This document shows positions 21,993 to 30,914 of a stretch of DNA of 52,257 nt, piece by piece (within the stretch, counting starts at the first letter, position 1; each line of letters starts with the position of its first letter). Source of the stretch: a virus. The stretch covers positions 1-52,257 of the IMG/VR virus record IMGVR_UViG_3300005253_000273; one strand, given 5' to 3'. The position numbers and the translations under genes were made by a program. The notes under the pieces were generated by a model. It worked only from the letters and a program-made list of their open reading frames with translations, had not been told where the DNA came from and made no database searches.

Positions 21993-22864
21993 TCGAATTC
22001 CTCCTCCATTTTCTTGTTCTCGTCTTCGACTTTCTGGAGGTCTTTAAATCCGTCAGTAAATCGTTTGACTCTTTTGGATTTCAGGGTTCCATCTTCCTTT
22101 TCTTCATAGTCTCTAAAAGGCATTGAGCTTCCTACTTTTTTAAGGAACTGGTCTGCATCAATGTTTTTCTGCTCCAGAAGACTCTGAGCTCTATCACTAT
22201 AAACTTCCTCAGGTTTCTGTCCTTCATCCATCGGTTCACCTCTTCCGTTTTTGCCCCCGCCTGGAATTAAGACTCCTCCATTCTCTTCAGCTTGGCGGAG
22301 CATCTTTTCTTTCTCCTCTTTAAGGATTTCCTCCATGTGTTTCCCAGTCACATAAGCATAGGCTTCAGGAACCATAGATGGATCGGAGCTGCCTGATTTG
22401 TTGACTACCTCCATGATCTCTGACCTGTAACGTGAAAAGTGGGGCATTTTAGAGTTGGCTTCTGCCTGCTGGATTGCAAGAGAGGAAATCTGACTTCCGC
22501 CGAGTTGCTGGAGGTTGGTAATCTTTTCTTCGTGGGCTTTGGACTGGGAATCCAAGCGGTTATCGTAATACTCCATTAACTTGGAGGCATCTCCTTCATC
22601 TTGCATATGTCGGAGAGCTTCTTCTTTGGTGACTGTTGGAGTTGGGGGAAGAGGTTGCTGCTGCGTATTCTGGTTGTTCAGGGAATTAATGAGCTGGGTT
22701 TCTCGGCCCTTGTAGAGATCACGCTCCGATTGGAGTTTCTCTTCATGTTGCTTTGTGACTTCTGCAATCTTTTGATCGAGCTGCTCTTGAGTGATAGGCT
22801 GGGGGTCTTGCTGAGGTTTTTCATCAGCTTGGGCCTGCCCTTTGTTGGTTGGTTCCGTAGCCAT
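21980..22864 (-). CDS. scaffolding protein, 294 aa
   Basis: The protein is very acidic and helical, with Gln/Pro-rich starts and coiled segments (LDQKIAEVTKQHEEKLQSER, YYDNRLDSQSKAHEEKITNL). It has no Cys or obvious globular core, and the C-terminal end KMEEEFEWYN is charged. Composition, length and position between portal and capsid genes are those of phage scaffolding proteins, which guide procapsid assembly and leave before packaging. The start overlaps the preceding small gene. Confidence 0.75.
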   Translation of the reverse strand: MATEPTNKGQAQADEKPQQDPQPITQEQLDQKIAEVTKQHEEKLQSERDLYKGRETQLINSLNNQNTQQQPLPPTPTVTKEEALRHMQDEGDASKLMEYYDNRLDSQSKAHEEKITNLQQLGGSQISSLAIQQAEANSKMPHFSRYRSEIMEVVNKSGSSDPSMVPEAYAYVTGKHMEEILKEEKEKMLRQAEENGGVLIPGGGKNGRGEPMDEGQKPEEVYSDRAQSLLEQKNIDADQFLKKVGSSMPFRDYEEKEDGTLKSKRVKRFTDGFKDLQKVEDENKKMEEEFEWYN

Positions 22865-23069
22865 GTGATTGTGACTCCTTTTGAGATTCTTCTAGTTCGA
22901 GAAGGATTTGACGGAGCACCGAAACGCAACCCTGAGTAAACTTAAGCTGTTCAGGATCAAGCCTCCAGTCTTCAAGCTGGTCTCTAAAGTGTTTGATCTT
23001 TGCTTGAATGTCCGCTTCAAAACTTTCATATGCTTCTTTATTAGACTCCAGATACGTAATCCATCTCAT
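22824..23069 (-). CDS. hypothetical helical protein, 81 aa
   Basis: An acidic two-helix protein (YLESNKEAYESFEADIQAKI, CVSVLRQILLELEESQKES) with an inter-helix DPEQL turn. It lies between portal and scaffold genes, overlapping the scaffold start by 41 bases. AGGAGAAC precedes the ATG. Possibly a head morphogenesis factor. Confidence 0.65.
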   Translation of the reverse strand: MRWITYLESNKEAYESFEADIQAKIKHFRDQLEDWRLDPEQLKFTQGCVSVLRQILLELEESQKESQSHGYGTNQQRAGPS

Positions 23070-23104
23070 GATAAGTTCTCCTGTAAAGTGTATGAAAAGG
23101 TAGG

Positions 23105-24964
23105 TTAAGTGGTGGGTTGGAGGGCTCCTGCTGGATTCTGTTGGTCCAGTCCATCGAGAGCATTCATCAGGAAACCTAATTCGTTCATAGTGCTTTGATC
23201 TTGAACCGCTGCTGCCTGATCCAGTTCCTGTCCAAATTCTATTATAAACGCTTTTGGGTCTCGAATGGTATCCATTTGTCGAGCTATGCGTTCAACCAGT
23301 TCTCCGGCAGCTTTGGAAATCTTTAAAGCGATATCTCTCATTGGAGCGGGTGTTTGAGGATTCGTAGCAATAGCTCCAAGCTGAGTGATCTTCTCCCAAT
23401 ACTGTAGCATAATCTGAGATATCTGCAACAGTGATTGTAAACGGGAACCTTGAGAGGTACGGTCTGAAGTTGCTGTCAATTCTATGATTACAGACTCATC
23501 AAAGTCTTCTCGTTTGAACATGTCGATAACCATCTGGCCTCTGCCGTCTCCAAGGATATCTTTAATATGCTGACTTACAGAAGCATTCCCGGCTTTGATT
23601 TGTTCTTGGTATCTAAAAGCTCCCTGTTTTATAGAGTTTGAGAGTCCAAAACGCATGGAATCAAAAGAAGCTACAAAGCGACTGTTCTGTTGAGCGAACC
23701 CAAGCTGGGCTGTAGTAGCAGGAGTTCTGGATGACAGGATTCCACTGGGTCGTTGGGAGGTCATCTCGCTGATGCCCACTAATTCCTTTGCCATATTCAT
23801 TGAAATGATTTCAGCTTGGGGAGCGGAGTTGTAGACATCTGCCATCTGCTCCCCTTGAAGATCATCAGGATTCTGCATATTAATTTGCACTCCTGGATAA
23901 ATCGTCATATTCTCTGGAATACCCGCTCCACGTTTGACTTTCCACATTCGAGTATTTGCCAGAAGCATATTCAGGTTTCGGTAGTTATGGATGTCGGAGA
24001 TTTCCTGCTGGAAGGGTCCGAGTTTTTCCATCATTCCCATACCGTAACCTAAGAAGGCTCTTTTCTGGTAGGTCATTAGCTCTATAGGTTTCCGGTCGTA
24101 AGGATTGTACCGAAGTTTCATAATTCTTCGAGAGTGTCTGTCAAAAGTAACTAGGAGTTCTTCCTCGCATCCGTCATTGTCTATGTCATAATCTACATAG
24201 CAATCAAGGACTTCATAGATCTCCCCGGTTCGATTATGATGAGTCTTTCCGAGAGCTTCTCGTTTAGACCTGACCCAACCAACTGCGGCTGCTGGAGTTG
24301 CGACTTCAGTATTCCAGCCAAATGTTTTACGATTGAATTCCAAGTCCCACTCATTGAGATAAGAACGCAACCAGAGCCGAGGCATGTTTTGGACTGCTTG
24401 GAAAGAACCTGCCGGAAGGATTACATCCTCGATAGGCCAAGGCATGACTTGAGGATGGGAAGTAATGATCTTATGGACTTTGGTTTTCCTTCGGTTTGTG
24501 ATCCAGGGAGTAAACAGGGCTCCAGTTCCGAGTTGGATTACATCCATGAATGAATGCTCTGCTGCGTTCCTGACATCCATCTCCTGACGGACGGACCAAT
24601 TCAGAAAGTCTTCTACTGCTTTCTTGTGTTCTATGAATTCTCCGCGTCCAGGAGAGAGGGCAACTGTGATTAGAGGAGCTATGTTGAATACTGTTTGAAG
24701 GGAGATGGAATAGAAGATATCCACTCCCAGCATTCCAACAGGGATTTCTATGTTGGGAGCATTTTCAACTGGGATGTTTCTGACTTTTTGCTTGGGTTGG
24801 GCATCGTACTGACGAAGTGCTTCTCTCCAAGAGACTTCCTGTCGCCAACGTGCCGAGAGATCGTCTTCCAGATTGTTTCCGAGGAATCTTTCCAAGTCAT
24901 CAATAGCCCCCTGTTTGGGTTGGAGCTTCTCAATTTCCTGATGCGTAGTTACAATTTTCGGCAT
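23105..24964 (-). CDS. portal protein, 619 aa
   Basis: Start 24964 (MPKIVTTHQEIEKLQ) overlaps the upstream stop by one base (TAATG). The chain shows the portal pattern of podoviruses: wing strands with helix (LSARWRQEVSWREALRQYDAQ), NIEIPVGMLGVDIFYSI, a stem region PGVQINMQNPDDLQGEQ, SEMTSQRPSGILSSRTPAT ahead of the clip, and a long helical C-terminus ending near DQQNPAGALQP. It forms the dodecameric vertex through which DNA is packaged and to which the neck proteins bind. Confidence 0.82.
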   Translation of the reverse strand: MPKIVTTHQEIEKLQPKQGAIDDLERFLGNNLEDDLSARWRQEVSWREALRQYDAQPKQKVRNIPVENAPNIEIPVGMLGVDIFYSISLQTVFNIAPLITVALSPGRGEFIEHKKAVEDFLNWSVRQEMDVRNAAEHSFMDVIQLGTGALFTPWITNRRKTKVHKIITSHPQVMPWPIEDVILPAGSFQAVQNMPRLWLRSYLNEWDLEFNRKTFGWNTEVATPAAAVGWVRSKREALGKTHHNRTGEIYEVLDCYVDYDIDNDGCEEELLVTFDRHSRRIMKLRYNPYDRKPIELMTYQKRAFLGYGMGMMEKLGPFQQEISDIHNYRNLNMLLANTRMWKVKRGAGIPENMTIYPGVQINMQNPDDLQGEQMADVYNSAPQAEIISMNMAKELVGISEMTSQRPSGILSSRTPATTAQLGFAQQNSRFVASFDSMRFGLSNSIKQGAFRYQEQIKAGNASVSQHIKDILGDGRGQMVIDMFKREDFDESVIIELTATSDRTSQGSRLQSLLQISQIMLQYWEKITQLGAIATNPQTPAPMRDIALKISKAAGELVERIARQMDTIRDPKAFIIEFGQELDQAAAVQDQSTMNELGFLMNALDGLDQQNPAGALQPTT

Positions 24965-27039
24965 TAGGCTCCTATGACCCCATGTGTCTTTAAGTCTACA
25001 ATTAAAGCTCTCAGAGCTTGTGATGTATCGGAGAGCGAGGCGTCGCCAAAGTTTGTTCGTATTTCTACTCCGGTGGTTGCAGCCCAACCAGTTTGACGAG
25101 CTGTGATTACTTGAGTTCCTTGGCGATAGAGTTCAGTTTTCATATTGATGGAACCAACACCTTTACCGCTTCCAGTAGCGTTGGAGATAATCAGACCGCC
25201 GTTGAGCCACATTTCCAACGTCCTTACAGCACTTTGCAGAGTATAAAACTCCATGTCACCAGTTCGTGTAGCGTTGGTAGCATCAATGATCGCTGATTGA
25301 ATTTCTGCATATGTGACCTCATTACTAGTGTCAGTTCTTCCTTCAAATGTTCGTTTACCCAAGATATCGTTATCAGCTGCTGTTGTACTAACACGCTTCA
25401 GCGACTCAATCGGTCCAGCAGCAGCACTATCATCAAAGCTCATGTACTCAAGAGTTGTGCCGTTCCAACGCTGTACTATATTGTTTGAGCCAGAACTTAC
25501 TAAGATAGGAGTATCACCATTAAATCCCCAGAATTGATTGTCGTCAGAATTTGTGTCGAATAAAATATCTTTGGAACCAGAGCCAATTGCACGACAATTG
25601 AAGAATTTATTGTTGGAACTTGCTGCCTGAATCCAGTAAGCAAATGTGGGTGCGTTAACAACGAGACAGTTGGTAAAACTATTGTTATCTGATCCAGTAG
25701 ATACACTGATTCCAGTTGATCCTGCTTCTGGGTTGTGTGCTTGTAAATTTACGAAGTTATTCCAGTCGCAACGATCAAACTTCAAAGACCTGCCAGCTGC
25801 CCCTACTGAAGTCATATTAGATACATTGCAATAAGCAGAACCATTCATCTGTGGACCAAATCCAGACGGTTGAGAACTTTGAATGTTGTCAATAATTGAG
25901 TTGGATAAACCCATTTGGATATCTGATTGTCCACTGGAACCACAATCATCCAAGATGATATTATTAATGCGACAGTTGTATCCAATCTGCGGACGAATGG
26001 CAGAGCCGGTAGTTCCTTTGCACCAGATATTTTCAATAGTTGCGTTTACAATGTGGGTACATTTAATGAGATTACTATTTGTTCCTGTATTGTTATTTCC
26101 GTCTAAAGTAAGATTGCGAATTGAGAAATTACTTACTGGAGTCATTGGGGCAATAGTCGCAGTATTAGCTGTAGTGAAATCGACTGCGATTGGATCATTA
26201 ACGGTGATGACACCAGATGCTGTGCTGACAACTTTCACGGTTTGTCTATCACCGGGAGTGTCTAAGAAATGTGCGTATCCGCTAGCTGTAAATCCTGATT
26301 CATCTCCTCCAGCAACTGCAATTGTTATATCTCCAATCAATGAATTAGCTGTAAGATTGACAGCAGTTCCGAGGGTTCCAGTGAAAGTTAATCCAGTGAG
26401 AGCAGAAGCTCCACCTTCCAGCATGAGAATTGTTGAAGGACCGACACCTTCAATTGTGATATTAGATTTTCCAGTCACGTTTGCATCGATAGAATAAGTT
26501 TGTCCTGCCAGTAAGACTCTGCCCCCAGATACTGGAAGTGCGTCAATTGCTGCTTGAATCGCTGCTGAGTCGTTTCCAGCTACCAGTTGGTAGGGATGAG
26601 GATTCTGAGTTCTATGGTCGTCTACATTGGTGATTGAACCACTGGCTGTAGTGACTTTCATCAAGATTGTAGAATCGGTGGGAGGAGTTGGCTTTGAGCC
26701 AGAGCCAGTATTGCGGAACAGGTAATGAGTCCCACTCTCACGAGTCCAGTCAGTAATTGCTGTAGTCGTGTCTTTGTGACAGATTACCCAGATATGGGTA
26801 GCGTCATCGGGATAGGTGATGGAGCCAGTTTCTGTGATGAAGTGGCCTCCGGGATAGGCTGTCAGAGAAGTTGGAGTATGAGTCAAACTTGCAATAGTGG
26901 CCCCAAGACCACCAGTAGCTACGAATGATTGATGGATGTCTTTGAAGCGATCTGCGTCTTCCTCCAAGAGGAAGGTATCCAAGGTATTGAAGAATGAACT
27001 ACCTTCTACTGGGCGTGGATTTATTGTTGTAGCTGTCAT
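24964..27039 (-). CDS. tailspike, pectate-lyase-like beta-helix, 691 aa
   Basis: Residues 1-155 are an N-terminal virion-attachment domain that resembles the start of the next protein (27036..28499). After NDSAAIQAAIDALPVSGGRV, the typical entry of pectate-lyase-like spikes, come right-handed beta-helix coils (NFSIRNLTLDGNNNTGTNSN, NATIENIWCKGTTGSAI, CRINNIILDDCGSSGQ, NSFTNCLVVNAPTF). The C-terminal part could carry trimerisation. It probably binds or cuts a host surface polysaccharide; catalytic residues cannot be assigned by eye. Confidence 0.78.
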   Translation of the reverse strand: MTATTINPRPVEGSSFFNTLDTFLLEEDADRFKDIHQSFVATGGLGATIASLTHTPTSLTAYPGGHFITETGSITYPDDATHIWVICHKDTTTAITDWTRESGTHYLFRNTGSGSKPTPPTDSTILMKVTTASGSITNVDDHRTQNPHPYQLVAGNDSAAIQAAIDALPVSGGRVLLAGQTYSIDANVTGKSNITIEGVGPSTILMLEGGASALTGLTFTGTLGTAVNLTANSLIGDITIAVAGGDESGFTASGYAHFLDTPGDRQTVKVVSTASGVITVNDPIAVDFTTANTATIAPMTPVSNFSIRNLTLDGNNNTGTNSNLIKCTHIVNATIENIWCKGTTGSAIRPQIGYNCRINNIILDDCGSSGQSDIQMGLSNSIIDNIQSSQPSGFGPQMNGSAYCNVSNMTSVGAAGRSLKFDRCDWNNFVNLQAHNPEAGSTGISVSTGSDNNSFTNCLVVNAPTFAYWIQAASSNNKFFNCRAIGSGSKDILFDTNSDDNQFWGFNGDTPILVSSGSNNIVQRWNGTTLEYMSFDDSAAAGPIESLKRVSTTAADNDILGKRTFEGRTDTSNEVTYAEIQSAIIDATNATRTGDMEFYTLQSAVRTLEMWLNGGLIISNATGSGKGVGSINMKTELYRQGTQVITARQTGWAATTGVEIRTNFGDASLSDTSQALRALIVDLKTHGVIGA

Positions 27040-28499
27040 AGTTTAATTATCCAGCTTAAAGATACCCAAGGTGGCATGTTTTCGTGGGCTGTGTCACTTC
27101 CAGTACTGCCAGTTTGTGGAGTAGTAAGTAAATTGTCCGCTGTATTTGATCCAGCCACTGCCCCACCGGTATCATTATATTTATTTTCTGTGTGAGTGTG
27201 TGCTGCCAGTTCTGCAACTGTTAACACATGAGTCTCCTCACCACCCGTATCACCATGAGTCGTCATGGCTGTACCGCCTGTACCAACTGCCATCATTCCT
27301 TGCAGGTCTGGAAGTGTGATAGTCTTGTCAGCCGCAAAGTCAGCTGCTGCACTTGCTCCACGACCAGTGGAGACTGCTGCTTGAGCGTCCGCCATGTTAT
27401 CCCACAACAGAGTAAAGAGTTGCTCTGTATCAGTATTTGCTCGTTCAGTTCCCCCAGAAGAACCATTACCAATTGTGTTTCCGTTCGCATGAATCCAAGC
27501 ATCGGGAGGAACTGCTGCAAAAGTACCGATCCAAGGAATAGTCATTCCAGTTGGAACAATAAGAGACACCTTGATCTTACGTTTCTTTTCTCCTGTTTGG
27601 GAATTATCTTCTATGATAAGTTCATCATCTGGAGTATCAAGATTAGAAGTAGTTTCAGTTGTTCCCGTAATGTCGAGAACAACTCCATTTGCATTAAGTG
27701 CTACTCCACCATTTGCAATCGTGTTTACTCGAAGTTTTCCCCCGGTAAATTCCATTCCAGAGGTAGTTGACAAATCCAGATCGTAGAGTAAGTCTTCATT
27801 ACCGAATGCGTTCTGGACTGTCTCTTTGATTCCGTCTCCTGCCGTGATCTTGTCTTCAAGAAATCCTGCTGTCGTGTCGTTTGCACTGACTACGGTTTTT
27901 GCGTCTGCTACGATTGTAATAGTTTCATCTGCTCCGGGGTTGGTTTCTGTAAGTGCAATACCAGAGCCAGCAGCTAACTTACTCAGAAGAAAGTTGGCAG
28001 TTGTATCGTCTGATGAGACCTTTACTTTGAACACATCATTCTGGACCGCAAATGCTGAAAGATTCCTGAGATCGGTGACTGTGGTTATTGATCCACCAGA
28101 AGTGACTACATCCATCAAGATCAATCCGCCAGCAGGAATTGTAGGCTGGGATGCAGAAACAGGATCAAAGAGGTAGTGGGTTCCAGAGACTCGAATCCAA
28201 TCTCCTCCAACAACTGTAGTCGTGTCTTTGAAGATGATTACCCAGTGGTGGGCTGTATTATCGTTGTAGACGATTACTCCGGTTTCATTGACGTAGAAAC
28301 CTTGAGGGAAGGCTGTAGTGTCTCCGGGGTCTCCTGTGAGAGAACCTCCTGTACCGTGGAGACCGTTTTCGACTACAAAAGGATTAAGGATCAGATCAAA
28401 TCGTTCTGCATCCTCTTCAGCTAAGAATGTCTGGAGATCAGCGTTGAAACTGGCTGTCCCAGCATCAGGAAGAGTATTGATTGTAGAGGTATCTACCAT
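27036..28499 (-). CDS. tail collar-domain fibre protein, 487 aa
   Basis: Residues 1-150 match in pattern the tailspike N-terminus (FNADLQTFLAEEDAERFD, GTHYLFDPVS). The middle is fibre-like with repeats of the type KVSSDDTTANFLLSKLAAG and TVVSANDTTAGFLEDKITAG. The C-terminus is a phage tail collar domain: IPWIGTFAAVPPDAWIHANG, LPDLQGMMAVG, ELAAHTHTENKYN with metal-binding-type HTH, and ending MPPWVSLSWIIKL. It is likely a short tail fibre or receptor-binding protein. Start overlaps the lipoprotein stop. Confidence 0.8.
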   Translation of the reverse strand: MVDTSTINTLPDAGTASFNADLQTFLAEEDAERFDLILNPFVVENGLHGTGGSLTGDPGDTTAFPQGFYVNETGVIVYNDNTAHHWVIIFKDTTTVVGGDWIRVSGTHYLFDPVSASQPTIPAGGLILMDVVTSGGSITTVTDLRNLSAFAVQNDVFKVKVSSDDTTANFLLSKLAAGSGIALTETNPGADETITIVADAKTVVSANDTTAGFLEDKITAGDGIKETVQNAFGNEDLLYDLDLSTTSGMEFTGGKLRVNTIANGGVALNANGVVLDITGTTETTSNLDTPDDELIIEDNSQTGEKKRKIKVSLIVPTGMTIPWIGTFAAVPPDAWIHANGNTIGNGSSGGTERANTDTEQLFTLLWDNMADAQAAVSTGRGASAAADFAADKTITLPDLQGMMAVGTGGTAMTTHGDTGGEETHVLTVAELAAHTHTENKYNDTGGAVAGSNTADNLLTTPQTGSTGSDTAHENMPPWVSLSWIIKL

Positions 28500-28882
28500 T
28501 ACTGATTATTCCATTCATCGACTTGGATTTCGTGTAGATCTATAACATGATTAAGCTCTACAACATGCTTTGTAACAAGGAGAAAGTCGTCCTGAGTTAG
28601 GCAACTTCTGGACTCAGATGTATGATCCCAGATAACGGCTGGACGACAGATGTAGTTTTCATGCTCTGGATTGACCATACAAGCTTCTCCAAGAGCTTTC
28701 AGTTTTTTACAAACCTCAGAACCGTTCTGAACCCATTCACAGATTTCAGGGAACTTTGAGGGCCTCTCAAACTTCTCAAGTCTTGGGAGGCTTGTCGTTC
28801 CACATCCTACAAGCACGCTCAAAATCAGAAGCAGCAGACAGATCCTTTTTATGCTCCAATTCTTTTTCAGCGACGGCTTCAT
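28499..28882 (-). CDS. o-spanin-like outer-membrane lipoprotein
   Basis: The start region IKRICLLLLILSVLVGCGTT has a signal peptide with lipobox L-V-G-C, so the mature protein is lipid-anchored. It begins inside the preceding membrane protein gene (28776..29015) in another frame, the classic nested Rz/Rz1 layout. At about 127 aa it is longer than usual Rz1, with four Cys in the mature part. It would span the periplasm with the i-spanin to disrupt the outer membrane. ATG 28888 is an alternative start. Confidence 0.65.
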   Translation of the reverse strand: MKPSLKKNWSIKRICLLLLILSVLVGCGTTSLPRLEKFERPSKFPEICEWVQNGSEVCKKLKALGEACMVNPEHENYICRPAVIWDHTSESRSCLTQDDFLLVTKHVVELNHVIDLHEIQVDEWNNQ

Positions 28883-29015
28883 CAACATTCTCCTGTATTT
28901 TAGTGGCCTTCTTGAGATTCTTGAACTTCTCCTTGGAAACCTTCAAATTAGAGATATACCAAATAGCAAGTCCCATGAACAATAAAATCCCACCAAGAAT
29001 ATAAAGGTCACTCAT
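28776..29015 (-). CDS. i-spanin-like membrane protein, 79 aa
   Basis: One N-terminal transmembrane helix (YILGGILLFMGLAIWYISNL) is followed by a charged coiled-coil tail (KEKFKNLKKATKIQENVDEA). That is the topology of Rz-type inner-membrane spanins, though short. The o-spanin-like lipoprotein starts within its 3' part. The start overlaps the stop of the 37-aa membrane gene upstream. Confidence 0.65.
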   Translation of the reverse strand: MSDLYILGGILLFMGLAIWYISNLKVSKEKFKNLKKATKIQENVDEAVAEKELEHKKDLSAASDFERACRMWNDKPPKT

Positions 29016-29121
29016 TTCTTTTTACCTTCTCATAATCCTTATACATTCGATAAATTACAAAGAGGAATGGAGCACAGAGAGCCAGAAATAGAGCAAGATA
29101 TTCCCAACCCTTACTTTGCAT
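29008..29121 (-). CDS. 37-aa membrane microprotein in lysis cassette
   Basis: The frame reads MQSKGWEYLALFLALCAPFLFVIYRMYKD plus a basic tail: one transmembrane helix with positive C-terminal flank. It overlaps the lipoprotein gene upstream by 11 bases and the i-spanin downstream by 8. It could be a pinholin, holin regulator or small spanin partner. Confidence 0.6.
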   Translation of the reverse strand: MQSKGWEYLALFLALCAPFLFVIYRMYKDYEKVKRNE

Positions 29122-29278
29122 CTTCCTTGTCTTCGGATTCCTCGGATTTCTTCTCAAGTTCTATTGTAGTCTTGTCCCCTTCCTTAGAGAAGCCAAAGTC
29201 CCAATTCTTGACTTTGTCACAACCTTGAGAAAGAGTAAGAACGAATGCAATTACGAAGATCAGAAATAATCTACTCAT
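29111..29278 (-). CDS. small lipoprotein in lysis cassette, 55 aa
   Basis: MSRLFLIFVIAFVLTLSQGC is a signal peptide with lipobox-like S-Q-G-C, Cys20, followed by a short charged tail rich in Glu and Lys. It is a second lipoprotein in the cassette. It starts one base inside the holin-like stop (TAATG). It could be an Rz1-like o-spanin itself, with the 127-aa lipoprotein doing something else. Confidence 0.65.
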   Translation of the reverse strand: MSRLFLIFVIAFVLTLSQGCDKVKNWDFGFSKEGDKTTIELEKKSEESEDKEDAK

Positions 29279-29454
29279 TACTTTACCTCCATTTTAGCCA
29301 TTCCAGCTCTGATTGAACCTCCAAGCAGGGTTACATCTATCCACCATATCCAATCTGGAAGAACCCAACCCAAACTCTGACCAATACCAAGTACCCCGGT
29401 AGCAATCATCATAATGTAAGTTTTTTTACCTTTTAGCTTTTCCATTATATCCAT
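29278..29454 (-). CDS. holin-like membrane protein, 58 aa
   Basis: The protein reads MDIMEKLKGKKTYIMMIATG, a hydrophobic helix, a PDWIWWIDV hinge and a second small-residue hydrophobic helix TLLGGSIRAGMAKM. KGKKTY... followed by GGS-x-R-A near the end is a recurrent pattern of small two-helix phage holins. It would form lesions in the inner membrane to trigger lysis. Its stop overlaps the lipoprotein start, its start overlaps the stop of 29454..29819. Confidence 0.65.
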   Translation of the reverse strand: MDIMEKLKGKKTYIMMIATGVLGIGQSLGWVLPDWIWWIDVTLLGGSIRAGMAKMEVK

Positions 29455-29819
29455 TACGTTCCACCTCCTAAACCTTGAATGTTAGCAGTTGATCCTGATG
29501 TGTTTTCCAATGATGCGTTTGATGTTCCTGCACCTGCATCAATGTCTACGTCTAAAAGCAAGAGAAGACCACCAGCATTGAGGACGATACCTGCATCAGT
29601 TTGACCATCCAAGCGGACAGTGACTTGCTGATCCGATTCAAGGAGGAGTGCTTGAATCTCAGCTAACTGATCGAGGGGTATTGCAGTAAAGCCTGCCCCG
29701 GTGGCCTTCTCGTATTTGAATTGTTGGTTTTCATCCACCTCCAACCGCCTGATCTTTGGGTATCCAGGAAGACTGCGAGAATCCAGTTCTACATTGACCG
29801 TAACCTTGAACGTAGACAT
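29454..29819 (-). CDS. hypothetical virion-associated protein, 121 aa
   Basis: A beta strand-rich start (TFKVTVNVELDSRSLPGYPKI) leads to a helix (PLDQLAEIQALLLES), QQVTVRLDGQTDAG, and a Gly/Ser-rich end. The composition is like small phage head or tail accessory proteins. No family recognised. Confidence 0.55.
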   Translation of the reverse strand: MSTFKVTVNVELDSRSLPGYPKIRRLEVDENQQFKYEKATGAGFTAIPLDQLAEIQALLLESDQQVTVRLDGQTDAGIVLNAGGLLLLLDVDIDAGAGTSNASLENTSGSTANIQGLGGGT

Positions 29820-29953
29820 CAGCGTTTCCTTGTCAGACGGACTGGTTGGCCGCTGCGAGAAGGCTTGACTGTATTAGTTGGTCGTGTCGGTGGATTGAAT
29901 TCACTTGATGGTGTTCTGGGTGGTTTGTTGACCAGTCCTTTTTTGATTGCCAT
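29819..29953 (-). CDS. basic Pro-rich microprotein, 44 aa
   Basis: MAIKKGLVNKPPRTPSSEFN and a tail of SGQPVRLTRKR: basic, Pro/Ser-rich, probably disordered. GGAGAAAATC precedes the start; its stop overlaps the next ATG. Two other tiny basic proteins (36422..36583, 39928..40098) lie in the same late unit. Confidence 0.5.
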   Translation of the reverse strand: MAIKKGLVNKPPRTPSSEFNPPTRPTNTVKPSRSGQPVRLTRKR

Positions 29954-29962
29954 GATTTTCTC

Positions 29963-30253
29963 CTATGCAAGTGTAATATAAAGAGTTCCATTATCAAGAG
30001 TCGGCACTTCAAATCCATTTACCCACCAGAGTGGTGGATTATACAAACTCTCCTCGACATAATTTGCCCCGGAGGCTGTAGTTTCCCAAAGAGTGGTATT
30101 GGTGGTTGGATCTCGAATTACCACTGCTTCGGCAGCCGCTGAAGTAGCACCACCAATCCATCTGATACTTTTGACTCGCATGTTTTTGTCGTCAATTACA
30201 TCAGCGTCTACTGTATCCACGACCCAGAGAGTATTATTCAATGCATTTACCAT
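29963..30253 (-). CDS. hypothetical structural-type protein, 96 aa
   Basis: A beta-sandwich-like pattern (LWVVDTVDADVIDDKNMRV, AEAVVIRDPTTNTTLWE, GFEVPTLDNGTLYITL). It resembles small phage tail-fibre-associated proteins. The start overlaps the coiled-coil gene upstream by one base. Confidence 0.6.
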   Translation of the reverse strand: MVNALNNTLWVVDTVDADVIDDKNMRVKSIRWIGGATSAAAEAVVIRDPTTNTTLWETTASGANYVEESLYNPPLWWVNGFEVPTLDNGTLYITLA

Positions 30254-30750
30254 TATCCTATTGCCTCTTTAAGTTTATTGATCTGATCGTCAATGGCTTT
30301 GAGTTGAGATTCTCGAAGTAGTATTTTGTCTTCCAGTTTTTGTAGTTCAATTCTTGCTGAGTCAAGCTTTCTTCGAACCATCTCGGATTCAGTTACCATA
30401 TTCTTCACCTCAGTTTCCAAGATTCCCAGCCTCTGTTTTTGATCCGCATCCACTCTTTTATTATGTTTTTCCCAAGCTTTGTCGATGGATTCCAAGTCCG
30501 ATCTCTGCTTCTCTTTAAACTTCTTATATTCAGTTCCAATCTCACCTTTAAGTCTTTCTTTTGCAACTTCCAGATGGGCCACAAGCTCTTCACGGTGTTT
30601 AATCTCTTTGTCCAAAGCGGCAATAATCTTCTCAGCTTCCATAGCCCCAGAGAAGATATCACGAAGAGCATTCAAGCCTGCATGCTGTTCGAGGAGATTG
30701 TGGACTGCGTTGTAGTTCTCTTTCATTGATTTCTTTTTTTCGCCTTTCAT
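30253..30750 (-). CDS. coiled-coil protein, 165 aa
   Basis: Residues about 45-165 are continuous heptads (KEIKHREELVAHLEVAKERL, LESIDKAWEKHNKRVDADQK, MVRRKLDSARIELQKLEDKI). The N-terminus is basic. The protein is likely a rod-shaped oligomer, perhaps virion-associated or a fibre chaperone. AAAGGTACTT precedes the start. Confidence 0.65.
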   Translation of the reverse strand: MKGEKKKSMKENYNAVHNLLEQHAGLNALRDIFSGAMEAEKIIAALDKEIKHREELVAHLEVAKERLKGEIGTEYKKFKEKQRSDLESIDKAWEKHNKRVDADQKQRLGILETEVKNMVTESEMVRRKLDSARIELQKLEDKILLRESQLKAIDDQINKLKEAIG

Positions 30751-30794
30751 AAGTACCTTTGTTCAAATATATTCAAAATTGATAAATTATGCAA

Positions 30795-30914
30795 CTAAGG
30801 ATTATTGGATGATCTGTGCCACTCTCTAGAACTGCGCTGAGAAAAGAAGTAGTCGAATAAGGCTACTGGAGCACCACCGCCAGCAAAACCCATGTTCATT
30901 AACCAGAGAAGCAT
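30795..30914 (-). CDS. 39-aa hydrophobic microprotein
   Basis: The frame reads MLLWLMNMGFAGGGAPVALF then DYFFSQRSSREWHRSSN. The start overlaps the stop of the large fibre gene by one base, as in other couplings here. It could be a small membrane peptide. Confidence 0.45.
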   Translation of the reverse strand: MLLWLMNMGFAGGGAPVALFDYFFSQRSSREWHRSSNNP

